A stretch of DNA of 64,000 nucleotides, taken from positions 20,400 through 84,399 of the forward strand of contig JAIHAR010000005.1 in assembly GCA_020054865.1 (NCBI GenBank), in the 5' to 3' direction. This stretch comes from Deferribacteraceae bacterium. GTDB taxonomy: Bacteria > Chrysiogenota > Deferribacteres > Deferribacterales > Deferrivibrionaceae. Position 1 is the first letter of the stretch; each line of letters begins with the position of its first letter. Positions 43,316 through 52,424 of this stretch are shown piece after piece. The notes under the pieces are model-generated. The model made no database searches. It was not told the origin of the DNA and saw only the letters and a list, made by a program, of their open reading frames with translations. Made by a program: the position numbers and the translations under genes.

Positions 43316-45952
43316 TTACCCCACAAATTTCTTTAGCACATAAGGTAATATTCCACCAGATTTATAGTACTCTACCTCTATTTCAGTATCAAGTCTTGAA
43401 AGGGCTTCAAATTCTATCTTTGCACCATCCTCTTTTTCGGCTATAACTTTTAAAATTTGCCCGGGCTTTAAATCACCAAGCCCTAAAATCGAAAATTTTT
43501 CATTTCCGCTTATTCCAAGACTTTCATAAGACTGACCTTCCCTAAACTGCAGCGGCAAGACACCCATTCCTACAAGATTGCTCTTATGAATCCTCTCAAA
43601 ACTCTCTGCTATTACAGCCTTTACACCAAGAAGCACTGTCCCTTTTGCCGCCCAATCCCTTGATGAGCCACTCCCATATTCTTTTTTGCCAAGGACAATG
43701 AGGTTTCTTCCTTCCTTTAAATATTGCATAGCAATATCAAAAACATATCCTTCTTCTTTTTCAGGAAATTTAACGGTAAATCCACCCTCTTTTGGCGCAA
43801 CCAATCTATTTTTTATTCTGACATTTGCAAATGTACCCCTCATCATAACCTCATGATTCCCCCTTCTTGAACCGTAAGAATTGAAATCCTCAACCTTTAC
43901 TCCATGCTCAAGAAGATATCTCCCTGCAGGGTAATCTTTTGGAATAGAGCCTGCCGGGGAAATATGGTCAGTAGTTACACTGTCCCCCAAAACAAGAAGC
44001 GCATAAGCATCATTTATATCTTCTTTTTCTGTGGAAATCTTATCAAACCCGTCAACAAAAGGTGGTTTTTTAATATAAGTAGATTTTTCATCCCATTTAT
44101 AAACCTTACTCTCTTCCACATTAAGCTCTTGCCAAAATCTGTCGCCATCAAAAATAACACTATACTCTTTTTTGTAAAATTCCGGGTCTATACTGTTTTG
44201 AACATATTCTGCTATCTCTTCCTGGCTTGGCCAGATATCTTTTAAAAATACAGGCTCACCATTTGGATTATAACCGATAGGCTCTTTTTCCATATCAATA
44301 TTTACTCTTCCAGCAAGGGCAAAAGCAACCACAAGCATTGGTGAAGCCAAAAAGTTAGAGCGGACTCTGTTGTGAACTCTCGCCTCAAAGTTTCTATTAC
44401 CTGACAGCACTGAAGCTACATTTAACTTATTATCAACTATTGCTTTTTCAACTATAGGGTTCAAAGGACCGCTGTTGCCGATACATGTGGTACATCCGTA
44501 AGCAGTTACATGAAACCCGAGTGCCTCTAAATAAGGGAGCAGATTTGCTTTTTTGAGATAATCGGTTACTACCTTTGAGCCGGGCGCAAGAGAAGTTTTT
44601 ACAAAAGGCTTAATTTTCAGACCTTTTTCAACCGCTTTTTTTGCCACAAGGCCTGCACCAAGCATTACTGAAGGGTTTGAGGTGTTTGTACAAGATGTAA
44701 TCGCTGCTATAACTACGCTACCATCTTTTAGAGTCACATTTTCATCATTTATTACAATTTCAGCACCATTATATTTCTTTTCAACTATATCATCAAACTT
44801 TGTCTTAATATCTTTAAGGAAAATTTTATCCTGAGGCCTTGAAGGTCCGGCAAGACAAGGCTCCACTTTTGTTAAGTCAAATTCTAACACGTCAGTATAT
44901 TTAGGAGTTTCATCCCCTTTAAAAAACATTCCGCTAAGTTTATAATATTTTTCTGCAAGAGCTGCATATTCCTTCCTGTTAGTCCTTCCAAGAAAATCTA
45001 CAACTTTATCATCTACGGGGAAAAAGTTAACTGTAGAGCCACATTCAGGGGTCATATTTGAGATTGTCGCCCTGTCAGTGATAGGTAGATTTAAAACACC
45101 TTGACCAAAAAACTCCACAAATTTGCCCACAACTTTATACTTTCTAAGCATTTCCGTAATAGTTAAAATTAAATCCGTAGCTGTTACACCTTCTTTTAAT
45201 TCACCAACTAATTTAACTCCGATTACTTCAGGAAGAGGCATAAAATAAGGCTGCCCCAGTGCAACAGCTTCAGCTTCAATACCACCAACCCCCCAACCAA
45301 GTACACCTATACCATTTATCATAGGTGTGTGAGAATCTGTCCCTACAACAGTATCGGGGAAAACTAAGTCTGAGCCACCTACCTCATCCGTCATTGCGAC
45401 CCTGCCAAGATACTCAAGATTTACCTGATGGCAAATTCCTGAGTTTGGCGGAACTACTTTGAAATTTTCAAAACTTTTCTGCGCCCATTTTAATAATTTG
45501 TATCTTTCACTATTTCGGCTGTATTCAAGGGCAACATTTTTATTAAGCGCATCAGAAGCACCATAATAATCTATCTGAACAGAGTGATCACATATAAGCT
45601 CCACTGGCACCTGAGGATTAATCATGGAGGCATCCAGCCCTTTTTCATTAACTGCATCTCTAAGCATTGCAAGGTCAACCACACAGGGTACGCCGGTAAA
45701 ATCCTGCATTAACACTCTTGCCGGATAAAAAGGTATTTCAAATGGCTTGTCATATTTCCCTTTATACTCTAATATTTCATTAATATGTTCATCTTTGACT
45801 ATTTTACCGTCATACTTTCTTAAAATATTTTCAAGAAGTACCCTTATTGAAAAGGGTAGATTTTTAACCTCCGGCGATAACTCTGAAATGTCAAAATATT
45901 GATATTTTTTATTTTCATGTTCAAAATATTTGATAAATTTTTCTTTTTCCAT
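43316..45952 (-). CDS. acnA: Aconitate hydratase, AcnA type
   Basis: Interconverts citrate and isocitrate in the TCA cycle. It has 878 residues, the length of AcnA/IRP-type enzymes. Cluster-binding cysteines are seen in AITSCTNTSNP and TTCIGNSGPL. The active-site segments VVGTDSHTPMINGIGVLGWG and KEYGSGSSRDWAAKG are intact. An AGGTG precedes the ATG. It lies 17 bp upstream of dpnM on the same strand, so the restriction locus may share its transcript. Confidence 0.95.
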   Translation of the reverse strand: MEKEKFIKYFEHENKKYQYFDISELSPEVKNLPFSIRVLLENILRKYDGKIVKDEHINEILEYKGKYDKPFEIPFYPARVLMQDFTGVPCVVDLAMLRDAVNEKGLDASMINPQVPVELICDHSVQIDYYGASDALNKNVALEYSRNSERYKLLKWAQKSFENFKVVPPNSGICHQVNLEYLGRVAMTDEVGGSDLVFPDTVVGTDSHTPMINGIGVLGWGVGGIEAEAVALGQPYFMPLPEVIGVKLVGELKEGVTATDLILTITEMLRKYKVVGKFVEFFGQGVLNLPITDRATISNMTPECGSTVNFFPVDDKVVDFLGRTNRKEYAALAEKYYKLSGMFFKGDETPKYTDVLEFDLTKVEPCLAGPSRPQDKIFLKDIKTKFDDIVEKKYNGAEIVINDENVTLKDGSVVIAAITSCTNTSNPSVMLGAGLVAKKAVEKGLKIKPFVKTSLAPGSKVVTDYLKKANLLPYLEALGFHVTAYGCTTCIGNSGPLNPIVEKAIVDNKLNVASVLSGNRNFEARVHNRVRSNFLASPMLVVAFALAGRVNIDMEKEPIGYNPNGEPVFLKDIWPSQEEIAEYVQNSIDPEFYKKEYSVIFDGDRFWQELNVEESKVYKWDEKSTYIKKPPFVDGFDKISTEKEDINDAYALLVLGDSVTTDHISPAGSIPKDYPAGRYLLEHGVKVEDFNSYGSRRGNHEVMMRGTFANVRIKNRLVAPKEGGFTVKFPEKEEGYVFDIAMQYLKEGRNLIVLGKKEYGSGSSRDWAAKGTVLLGVKAVIAESFERIHKSNLVGMGVLPLQFREGQSYESLGISGNEKFSILGLGDLKPGQILKVIAEKEDGAKIEFEALSRLDTEIEVEYYKSGGILPYVLKKFVG

Positions 45953-46039
45953 GTTTCACCTCATTATTTAATTGGTTTACACTATTTTAAAATTATTATA
46001 ACATAACTACAAAAAATAACAAATATATTTGGAGGCAAC

Positions 46040-47971
46040 ATGTTTTGTGATATCAGCAAATTTGAGACAAAAGGCTCAGCAAAACGTTTAAAAGCATTAA
46101 TCAGCGAAACTGAAGAAAAAATTAACAACATTAAAAATGGTGACATTGACGATAATTTTTTATCAAAATATCAGGAAACCACTTACCCAGTAGGGTTGGA
46201 ATTCACCCCTCTTTCCCACTTAAACTCAGTAAAAAACAGCAAACTTACCCAAAAAGAATATTCAAAAGCCATTAACTACCTTACAGAATTTCATACAAAG
46301 CTTTCCCAAGATGAAAATATTTATCAAAAGCTTAAAACCTATCAAAGTCAATTTGAAGTTGATGGTGAAAGAAAAGAGGTATTAATCGATTTAATTAGAG
46401 ATTATGAACTTTCAGGTGTAGGTCTTGAAAAGGACAAGAAAAAGAGAATTAAAGAGATAAATTTGAAGCTGAGTGAGCTTACTAACAATTTCTTTCAAAA
46501 TGTATTAAACGATACTAATGCCTTTAAAATGCAGGTAGATGAAGCAGATATTATAGATATGCCCGAATCTGATAAAACAACATACAAAAAAGGAGAGACA
46601 TTTGAGTTTACGCTTCATGCTCCAAGTTATATCTCATTTATGACTTATTGTAAAAACATACAAAAAAGGGAAACAATGTACAAACATTACTACACAAGGG
46701 CCAAACAAAATAGCGAAATTATCTCCGAAATACTTATGTTAAGGGATGAAATGGCAAAAATTTTGGGATTTAAAAATTATGCTGAACTTTCCCTTGAAAC
46801 AAAGGATGCAAAAAGCCCAGAAGATGTGTTAAATTTTCTTTATGAACTGATTGAACCCTGCAGAAAAAAAGCTTTAAGTGAAGTTAAAGAATTGAATGAA
46901 ATAGCAACAAAATACAATATAAAAAAGATAATGCCTTACGATACCGCATTTTTGTCTGAAAAGTTAAAGATGAAAAAATTCGGATACAAAGATGAAGATT
47001 TTAGGGTGTATTTTGAAAAAGAAAGTGTAGTAAAAGGAATGTTTTCTTTCCTGGAAAAATTTTTAGGTATTACTTTTGAAAAAATTGATATCCCTCTATG
47101 GCACAAAAAAGCAGATGCCTTCAACCTGAAAAAGAATGGAAAGATAATCGGCAGACTTTACATGGACTTAGAAGCAAGAAAAGGGAAAAGGGACGGAGCG
47201 TGGATGCACGATTATGAAACACGATACAAGGATTTGAAAGGGAATATAAATCTGCCTTCAGCGTTTGTAGTTGCAAATTTTCCAAAATCCACTTCAAAAT
47301 CTCCTTCATTATTAAGACCTTCTGATGTAGAAACACTCTTTCACGAAATGGGGCATGCACTTCATCATCTTTTAAGTAACGTAGACAATATTTTTGTAAG
47401 CGGAATAAATGGCGTGAAGTGGGATGTAGTAGAATTTCCTTCACAGTTTTTAGAAAATTTTTATTTCGAAAGTGAAGTTTTAGATATGATTGCAAGTCAT
47501 TATAAATCAGGCGAAAAAATGCCTGACGATATGAAAAAAACATTAAAAAAGATAAAAAACTTTAACTCAGGCATAATGTTTTTAAGACAGCTTGAGTTTG
47601 CCATATTTGATATGGAGATTCATCATAAAAATGTCACTGACTTTGATACTGCTCACAATATCCTTAAACAGATAAGAGAAAAAACTTCTCTGTTTGAAGT
47701 GCCTGAATATGTACTATTTGAAAATCAATTTTCCCATATATTTTCAGGTGGCTATGCTGCCGGATATTACAGCTACAAATGGGCTGAAAGACTCAGTGCT
47801 GATGCATTTTACCTTTTTGTTGAAAACAAAATCTTTGATAAAAAACTTGCCGAAAATTTTGTAAATAGCGTGTTATCAAAGGGGGGCAGCATAAACATTA
47901 CTGAGGCTTATGAAAAATTTAAAGGCAAAAAAGTTGACAACAAAAATCTTTTAACACTTTACGAAATATGA
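46040..47971 (+). CDS. M3-family zinc oligopeptidase
   Basis: Cytoplasmic thimet-like metallopeptidase that trims peptides. In 643 residues it has the zinc motif HEMGHALHHLLS near residue 434 and the third zinc-ligand region NFYFESEVLDMIASH shortly after, with FSGGYAAGYYSYKWAERLSADAF at the C-terminus, as in oligopeptidase A relatives. There is no signal peptide. GGAGG precedes the ATG at 46040. TerC follows 8 bp downstream, so the two form an operon. Confidence 0.9.
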   Translation: MFCDISKFETKGSAKRLKALISETEEKINNIKNGDIDDNFLSKYQETTYPVGLEFTPLSHLNSVKNSKLTQKEYSKAINYLTEFHTKLSQDENIYQKLKTYQSQFEVDGERKEVLIDLIRDYELSGVGLEKDKKKRIKEINLKLSELTNNFFQNVLNDTNAFKMQVDEADIIDMPESDKTTYKKGETFEFTLHAPSYISFMTYCKNIQKRETMYKHYYTRAKQNSEIISEILMLRDEMAKILGFKNYAELSLETKDAKSPEDVLNFLYELIEPCRKKALSEVKELNEIATKYNIKKIMPYDTAFLSEKLKMKKFGYKDEDFRVYFEKESVVKGMFSFLEKFLGITFEKIDIPLWHKKADAFNLKKNGKIIGRLYMDLEARKGKRDGAWMHDYETRYKDLKGNINLPSAFVVANFPKSTSKSPSLLRPSDVETLFHEMGHALHHLLSNVDNIFVSGINGVKWDVVEFPSQFLENFYFESEVLDMIASHYKSGEKMPDDMKKTLKKIKNFNSGIMFLRQLEFAIFDMEIHHKNVTDFDTAHNILKQIREKTSLFEVPEYVLFENQFSHIFSGGYAAGYYSYKWAERLSADAFYLFVENKIFDKKLAENFVNSVLSKGGSINITEAYEKFKGKKVDNKNLLTLYEI

Positions 47972-47979
47972 GGTAATTT

Positions 47980-48690
47980 ATGGAGTTTTCATCGGCTTTT
48001 TTCGTTAGCTTGTTGACTCTAAGTATACTCGAAATTGTCTTGGGTGTTGATAATATTGTGGTAATATCAATCTTGTCCGGAAAATTACCGGAACATCAGC
48101 AAAGATTAGGACGCAAGCTGGGTATATCTTTAGCTCTGATAACACGATTACTTTTGCTTTTAAGTATTACATGGCTAATGAAGCTTACAAAACCTTTATT
48201 TATAATATTTAATACTGGTATCTCGTTTAAAGATTTAATCCTTCTGGGAGGCGGACTTTTTTTAATTTATAAAGGGACACATGAAATTCATAATCTTGTA
48301 GATGAGGATAATCATAAGAAAGAGGAAGACTTAAAACATGTTACATTAACTGCTGTAGTAGTCCAAATTGGACTTTTTGATATAGTCTTTTCTCTTGATT
48401 CGGTAATCACTGCTGTCGGTATAGGACACAATTTAGTAGCAATGATTGGAGCTATAATTATTGCAATGTTTGTAATGCTATTTGCCGCTGAAAAAATCAG
48501 CCATTTCATCGAAAAACATCTTTCAATAAAAATGCTTGCATTAAGCTTTTTGTTATTAATTGGTGTCACCCTTGTTGCCGAAGGCGTGCATTTTCATATC
48601 CCAAAAGGCTATTTATATTTTGCGATGGCTTTTTCAGGCTTTGTGGAAACAATGACAATTATAGCAAAGAAGAAAGTAAAAACAGCATAA
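47980..48690 (+). CDS. TerC-family integral membrane protein
   Basis: A 236-residue protein with about seven membrane helices. The conserved TerC acidic residues are in LEIVLGVDNIVVISIL near the N-terminus and in LFDIVFSLDSVITAVGIG near residue 130. Family members are linked to tellurite resistance and metal (Mn) export during protein secretion. It is the second gene after the M3 peptidase. The hairpin that follows works mainly for the opposite strand. Confidence 0.88.
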   Translation: MEFSSAFFVSLLTLSILEIVLGVDNIVVISILSGKLPEHQQRLGRKLGISLALITRLLLLLSITWLMKLTKPLFIIFNTGISFKDLILLGGGLFLIYKGTHEIHNLVDEDNHKKEEDLKHVTLTAVVVQIGLFDIVFSLDSVITAVGIGHNLVAMIGAIIIAMFVMLFAAEKISHFIEKHLSIKMLALSFLLLIGVTLVAEGVHFHIPKGYLYFAMAFSGFVETMTIIAKKKVKTA

Positions 48691-48691
48691 T

Positions 48692-48716
48692 AAAAAAGGC
48701 GGAAGCAGTTTCCGCC
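48692..48716 (-). terminator. Terminator of amtB
   Basis: Stem GGCGGAA / TTCCGCC (48698-48704 with 48710-48716), 5-nt loop, followed on the minus strand by a run of six U (48692-48697). Confidence 0.85.
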
Positions 48717-48724
48717 TGATAATT

Positions 48725-50011
48725 CTATATATTAAATCCTCGTTCACCATGTTCAACTTCATCAAGCCCTCTTATTTCATCTTCATCCTCAACTCTAACA
48801 GGAACAAATATTTTAGTAATATAGAAAATTATTACTGTTAAAATTCCTGAATAAACAACTGTTATGATTATCGAGACAACTTGTGCCCAAACCTGGGATG
48901 GGTTTCCATACAAAAGCCCTACACCAGCTTCATTTATTTCTGGATTTGCAAATACACCGGTCAGCACTGCACCCAAAATACCGCATAAGCCGTGTACACC
49001 AAAAGCATCAAGAGAATCGTCATATTTTAGTTTACTTTTTATTACGAACACTCCAATAAAACCTAATATCCCCGAAAGTATTCCAAAAATTATTGAAGCT
49101 GGAGCAGAAACAAATCCCGCAGCAGGGGTAATTGCCACAAGTCCAGCTACGGCACCTGATGCAGCACCAAGCATTGTAGGCTTTTTGGCAACGATTTGCT
49201 CAATTAGTAACCATGAAAGAGCACCTGCTGCTGCAGATGTATTTGTAACAAGAAAAGCATTGGCTGCTATCCCATCGGCAGCCAGTTGGCTGCCTGCATT
49301 AAATCCAAACCAACCAAACCAAAGCATACCGGCACCTAAAACTGTAAGTACAATTGAAGAAGGTATTATTGCCGTGCGCCCATAATCTCTTCTTTTACCA
49401 GCCAATAAAGCTAAAACAAGTCCTGATACACCTGCGTTTATGTGAACAACGGTACCACCTGCAAAATCAAGTGCACCTATCTTTGTTCCTATAAATCCGC
49501 CGCCCCATACCCAGTGAGCTACCGGTGCATACACAAGTATCAGCCACAGTGTACTAAAAATTACCCAGAAACCAAATTTAACTCTTTCTACTATTGAGCC
49601 ACTAATAAGTGCAACAGTAATCCCAGCAAATGTCATCTGGAAAACTGCAAATATAATTTTTGGAATGCCTCCTTCTACGTCAGTAACCTTTATATTTTTA
49701 AAAAAGACATAATCAAAGCCACCTATAATACCACCAATATCACTGCCAAAGGAGAGTGAGAAAAGGATTATTACCCAGAGCAGAGAAGCTATTGCATATG
49801 ATACAAAACTCATACCTATTGTGTTTAAAATGTTTTTGGTTCGGGTCATACCACCATAAAAAAGGGCAAGCCCTGCTGGGGTCATAAACATTACAAGCGC
49901 AGTTGCCACAATCATCCATGCTGTGTCACCACCGTCTATCTGGTTTGGCTCAGCAGCAAATAAGCTCAAAGGTATCGCTGATAACAAAATAGTCAAAATA
50001 AACTTCTTCAT
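48725..50011 (-). CDS. amtB: Ammonium transporter, Amt family
   Basis: Trimeric ammonium channel. In 428 residues it carries a signal peptide (MKKFILTILLSAIPLSLFAAEP) and eleven membrane helices. Landmarks are ALFYGGMTRTKNILNT, HWVWGGGF, GTVVHINAGVSGLVLALLAG (first of the twin histidines) and DAFGVHGLCGILGAVLTGVF (second). GGAGG precedes the ATG. No P-II (glnK) gene is adjacent, unlike in many bacteria. A weak sigma-54-like sequence lies upstream. Confidence 0.93.
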   Translation of the reverse strand: MKKFILTILLSAIPLSLFAAEPNQIDGGDTAWMIVATALVMFMTPAGLALFYGGMTRTKNILNTIGMSFVSYAIASLLWVIILFSLSFGSDIGGIIGGFDYVFFKNIKVTDVEGGIPKIIFAVFQMTFAGITVALISGSIVERVKFGFWVIFSTLWLILVYAPVAHWVWGGGFIGTKIGALDFAGGTVVHINAGVSGLVLALLAGKRRDYGRTAIIPSSIVLTVLGAGMLWFGWFGFNAGSQLAADGIAANAFLVTNTSAAAGALSWLLIEQIVAKKPTMLGAASGAVAGLVAITPAAGFVSAPASIIFGILSGILGFIGVFVIKSKLKYDDSLDAFGVHGLCGILGAVLTGVFANPEINEAGVGLLYGNPSQVWAQVVSIIITVVYSGILTVIIFYITKIFVPVRVEDEDEIRGLDEVEHGERGFNI

Positions 50012-50040
50012 ATTGCCTCCACACTTTTTCCTTTATTCTT

Positions 50041-50057
50041 AACAATAAGCATACCAA
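50041..50057 (-). promoter_or_regulatory. Weak sigma-54-like sequence upstream of amtB
   Basis: Minus strand TTGGTATGCTTATTGTT: GG and the -12 GT are separated by 10 nt, but the invariant GC of the -12 box reads GT. The position, about 30 bp before the gene, would fit nitrogen control. Low confidence. Confidence 0.25.
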
Positions 50058-50238
50058 CTATCTATTTATATGATAAAAAAGTATTTTACAAAAATTGAAT
50101 AAAGCTAATGGTTAAATCTTGGGCACTATATGCAAAATTATTGTTCATTAATAATGTTTGCAGCCATAATTTAGGCAAATTAATATATTACCAAATATCC
50201 TGTTGAAAATTTATTTATTTTATGAAAGAAATACTTTT

Positions 50239-52233
50239 ATGTTAAGGTTATTTTTCATAATTTTAATCCCACTAACTGTTTTTGGATCAAACCCACTTGA
50301 TGACTTATATAATTTTTTCCCAAAATCAAGTCAGTTGCAGGGTGGTAACAAAAAATGGCTTTACACAAGCATAACCGAAAGCAGAAATGATGACTATGTT
50401 AGGCTCAGCAGTACATACAATTATTACAACGAAAAAGAGGAAAAGATACTCGGGATAAACAGAAACACTAATTTTACAGTGGATATTTCCATTTATTACG
50501 CAAAAAATACTGATACATCAGATAGGCTATACAAAATGCTTGTAAAAAACTCCAATTTGCCTGTCAGAAAAAAAGTAGATTTTGGCGAAGAATCAACTGT
50601 TTTGTTTAAGCCATTGTCATTAAAAGATTTTAAGGCTGAATACAATATCATAATAGTAAATAAAAATTTCCTTATAGATATCAAGACTGACGATGGATTT
50701 GCGTTAATGGAGTTTGCCGATTATTTTGACAAAGCAATTAAAAATTATATGCTGGCAAATATTGACAGATTCTTTCTTGACAGATTCAGACTCAAACTAT
50801 CTTACAAAAATTTTGAATCGGTTGAAGAAATCATATCTACCGAATTAAACATATCAGGAGTTATTATAAAAGGAAAAGTTGCTGATTCCGGTAACAAACC
50901 TATCAAAGGTGCAAAATTGAAGCTTATAGGGTATGGATATGAAACGATTAGTGACGAAAACGGACGATACCAATTTGAGATAAAATACAAAAACAAAAAA
51001 GGTAAAAACCTTGAATTTATAAAAAATTTTATTTTAGAAGAACCTTCCCCAAAACCTAAAGCAAAAACTCCTTTTGCAGCTGAAGTTGAAATCACATACC
51101 TAAATAAAAAAGAGAAAGGATTAATTATAATCGACAAAGAAAAAAATACCGGAGAAATTTACATAGACAATATAAAAAACAATCTTAAAAACATAAAAGT
51201 CAATGATAATTTTTATAGTTTTATCAGGGATTGTACCCCCTCAGGGTCTACCTTTAAGTGTGTTCAGAAATTTCAGTTTATTGTAAAAAACAATGATATT
51301 ATTGGGAATGTTGTGGGGTTTGGCGGCAAAGCAACCGTCAAGGGAGTATTACTGACAGAAACAAAAGAAGAAAATTTGTTAATTGATGAAAAGTTTCTAC
51401 TTGAAAAAATTACCACCGACAAAAAGCTCAATATTGCAAACTACAACAACGAAGATTTAACTATCAATAATTCTAAAGAAATCTCAGAGTATATACACTT
51501 TAAAATATTGGAATTTGAAAATTCCCCTTATGATATTTCATATGCACTTAGCCTTGTGAGGCTTCCCCGAGAAAAAACAGAAAAAAAGATTCCATTATAT
51601 CTGTTTACCGGTGAAATAAATGAAGGACATTTGATTTTAAACAAAAAATATGAAATAATTGTTGAAGAAGGTGATTTTCCAAAACGCTATAAGTTTGAAA
51701 TAGATTCTCCTGACAAAGAATACTTCATCGGTTTTCTTCCGGAATATGGTTTTAATGAAAGTATTTCCTTCTCAAATGAAAAAGCCATAGATGAGTTGGC
51801 TCCTACATTTGAAGTAACATATTTTTCAAAGAAGGAAGAAGGTAAGGCAACCTTGGAAATATTCAAAACGGATAAAGACTTTGCATCCACTTCAAAAGAG
51901 ATAAAAGGGGATGGCAAAACAGATGTCATCGTAAAAATTTCAAATATTGAAGGGAATATTACTAATATTGATATTGCTCTTTCTGGCAAATATAAATATT
52001 CATGGTCAACAAACCCTTTGAAGATTTTACCTGTACCGGTCTTGAGAATAAAAGATAAAACAATTAATTTTCCAAATGGTTCGGTAAATTTCTCTTTAGA
52101 AAAAAATGATGAACTTAACATTTACCTGGGGCATCCCTCCTGGGTAAGTTTTGAAAACAGTTATCTCAGTTTGAAGATAACAACAGATAAAAGAGAGATT
52201 GAATTATCAAAAAAAATAACTAAATTAGAATAA
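50239..52233 (+). CDS. Large exported protein of unknown function with a carboxypeptidase-regulatory-like domain
   Basis: About 664 residues. The N-terminus MLRLFFIILIPLTVFGS is a Sec signal peptide; I therefore start at ATG 50239 rather than at the in-frame TTG at 50203. Around residues 205-245 lies GKVADSGNKPIKGAKLKLIG with ISDENGRYQFEI, the pattern of a CarboxypepD_reg-like beta-sandwich. The rest is Lys/Asn/Ile-rich and strand-rich with only two cysteines (in RDCTPSGSTFKC). No enzyme motif or C-terminal anchor is visible. The 52-residue selenoprotein gene follows 18 bp downstream on the same strand, so they probably form a two-gene operon. I do not recognise the family. Confidence 0.82.
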   Translation: MLRLFFIILIPLTVFGSNPLDDLYNFFPKSSQLQGGNKKWLYTSITESRNDDYVRLSSTYNYYNEKEEKILGINRNTNFTVDISIYYAKNTDTSDRLYKMLVKNSNLPVRKKVDFGEESTVLFKPLSLKDFKAEYNIIIVNKNFLIDIKTDDGFALMEFADYFDKAIKNYMLANIDRFFLDRFRLKLSYKNFESVEEIISTELNISGVIIKGKVADSGNKPIKGAKLKLIGYGYETISDENGRYQFEIKYKNKKGKNLEFIKNFILEEPSPKPKAKTPFAAEVEITYLNKKEKGLIIIDKEKNTGEIYIDNIKNNLKNIKVNDNFYSFIRDCTPSGSTFKCVQKFQFIVKNNDIIGNVVGFGGKATVKGVLLTETKEENLLIDEKFLLEKITTDKKLNIANYNNEDLTINNSKEISEYIHFKILEFENSPYDISYALSLVRLPREKTEKKIPLYLFTGEINEGHLILNKKYEIIVEEGDFPKRYKFEIDSPDKEYFIGFLPEYGFNESISFSNEKAIDELAPTFEVTYFSKKEEGKATLEIFKTDKDFASTSKEIKGDGKTDVIVKISNIEGNITNIDIALSGKYKYSWSTNPLKILPVPVLRIKDKTINFPNGSVNFSLEKNDELNIYLGHPSWVSFENSYLSLKITTDKREIELSKKITKLE

Positions 52234-52251
52234 AATCAAAAGGAGGCAATT

Positions 52252-52410
52252 TTGAGCCAATACAGTGAGTATATCGGCCTTATTTTATTTATAGGCTTGA
52301 TAATTGTTTTAAGCCTTTTCAAAGGTGGCGGCTGAGCTGCCGATTCATGCAGTATCGAGGATCGATACAAAAAGGAAGCAAAAAAGAAAGATAAAAAAAA
52401 GGGGAAGTAA
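52252..52410 (+). CDS. Predicted 52-residue membrane selenoprotein
   Basis: GGAGG lies five bases before a TTG start. The frame encodes one membrane helix (about residues 7-23: YIGLILFIGLIIVLSLF), then KGGG, an in-frame TGA at 52333-52335 read as selenocysteine U28, then AADSC (C33) and a Lys-rich cytoplasmic tail ending at TAA 52408. A perfect 7-bp hairpin with a GGA loop starts 16 nt after the TGA, in the right place for a bacterial SECIS. Helix, Gly-rich stretch and Sec near the C-terminus recall the layout of eukaryotic SelK/SelS, without claim of homology. The stop codon overlaps a terminator. Without Sec insertion only a 27-residue peptide would be made. Confidence 0.78.
52352..52368 (+). 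other. SECIS element of the small selenoprotein
   Basis: Stem GTATCGA / TCGATAC (52352-52358 with 52362-52368), perfect 7 bp, loop GGA. The loop lies 23 nt after the UGA with G in the first two positions, which meets the usual criteria for a bacterial SECIS (loop about 16-37 nt downstream). Confidence 0.8.
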
Positions 52411-52421
52411 TTCCCCTTTTT
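52396..52421. terminator. Bidirectional terminator between the selenoprotein gene and ahcY
   Basis: Stem AAAAAGGGGAA / TTCCCCTTTTT (52396-52406 with 52411-52421), 4-nt loop GTAA that contains the selenoprotein stop codon. T-runs are available on both strands. Confidence 0.85.
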
Positions 52422-52424
52422 TAT

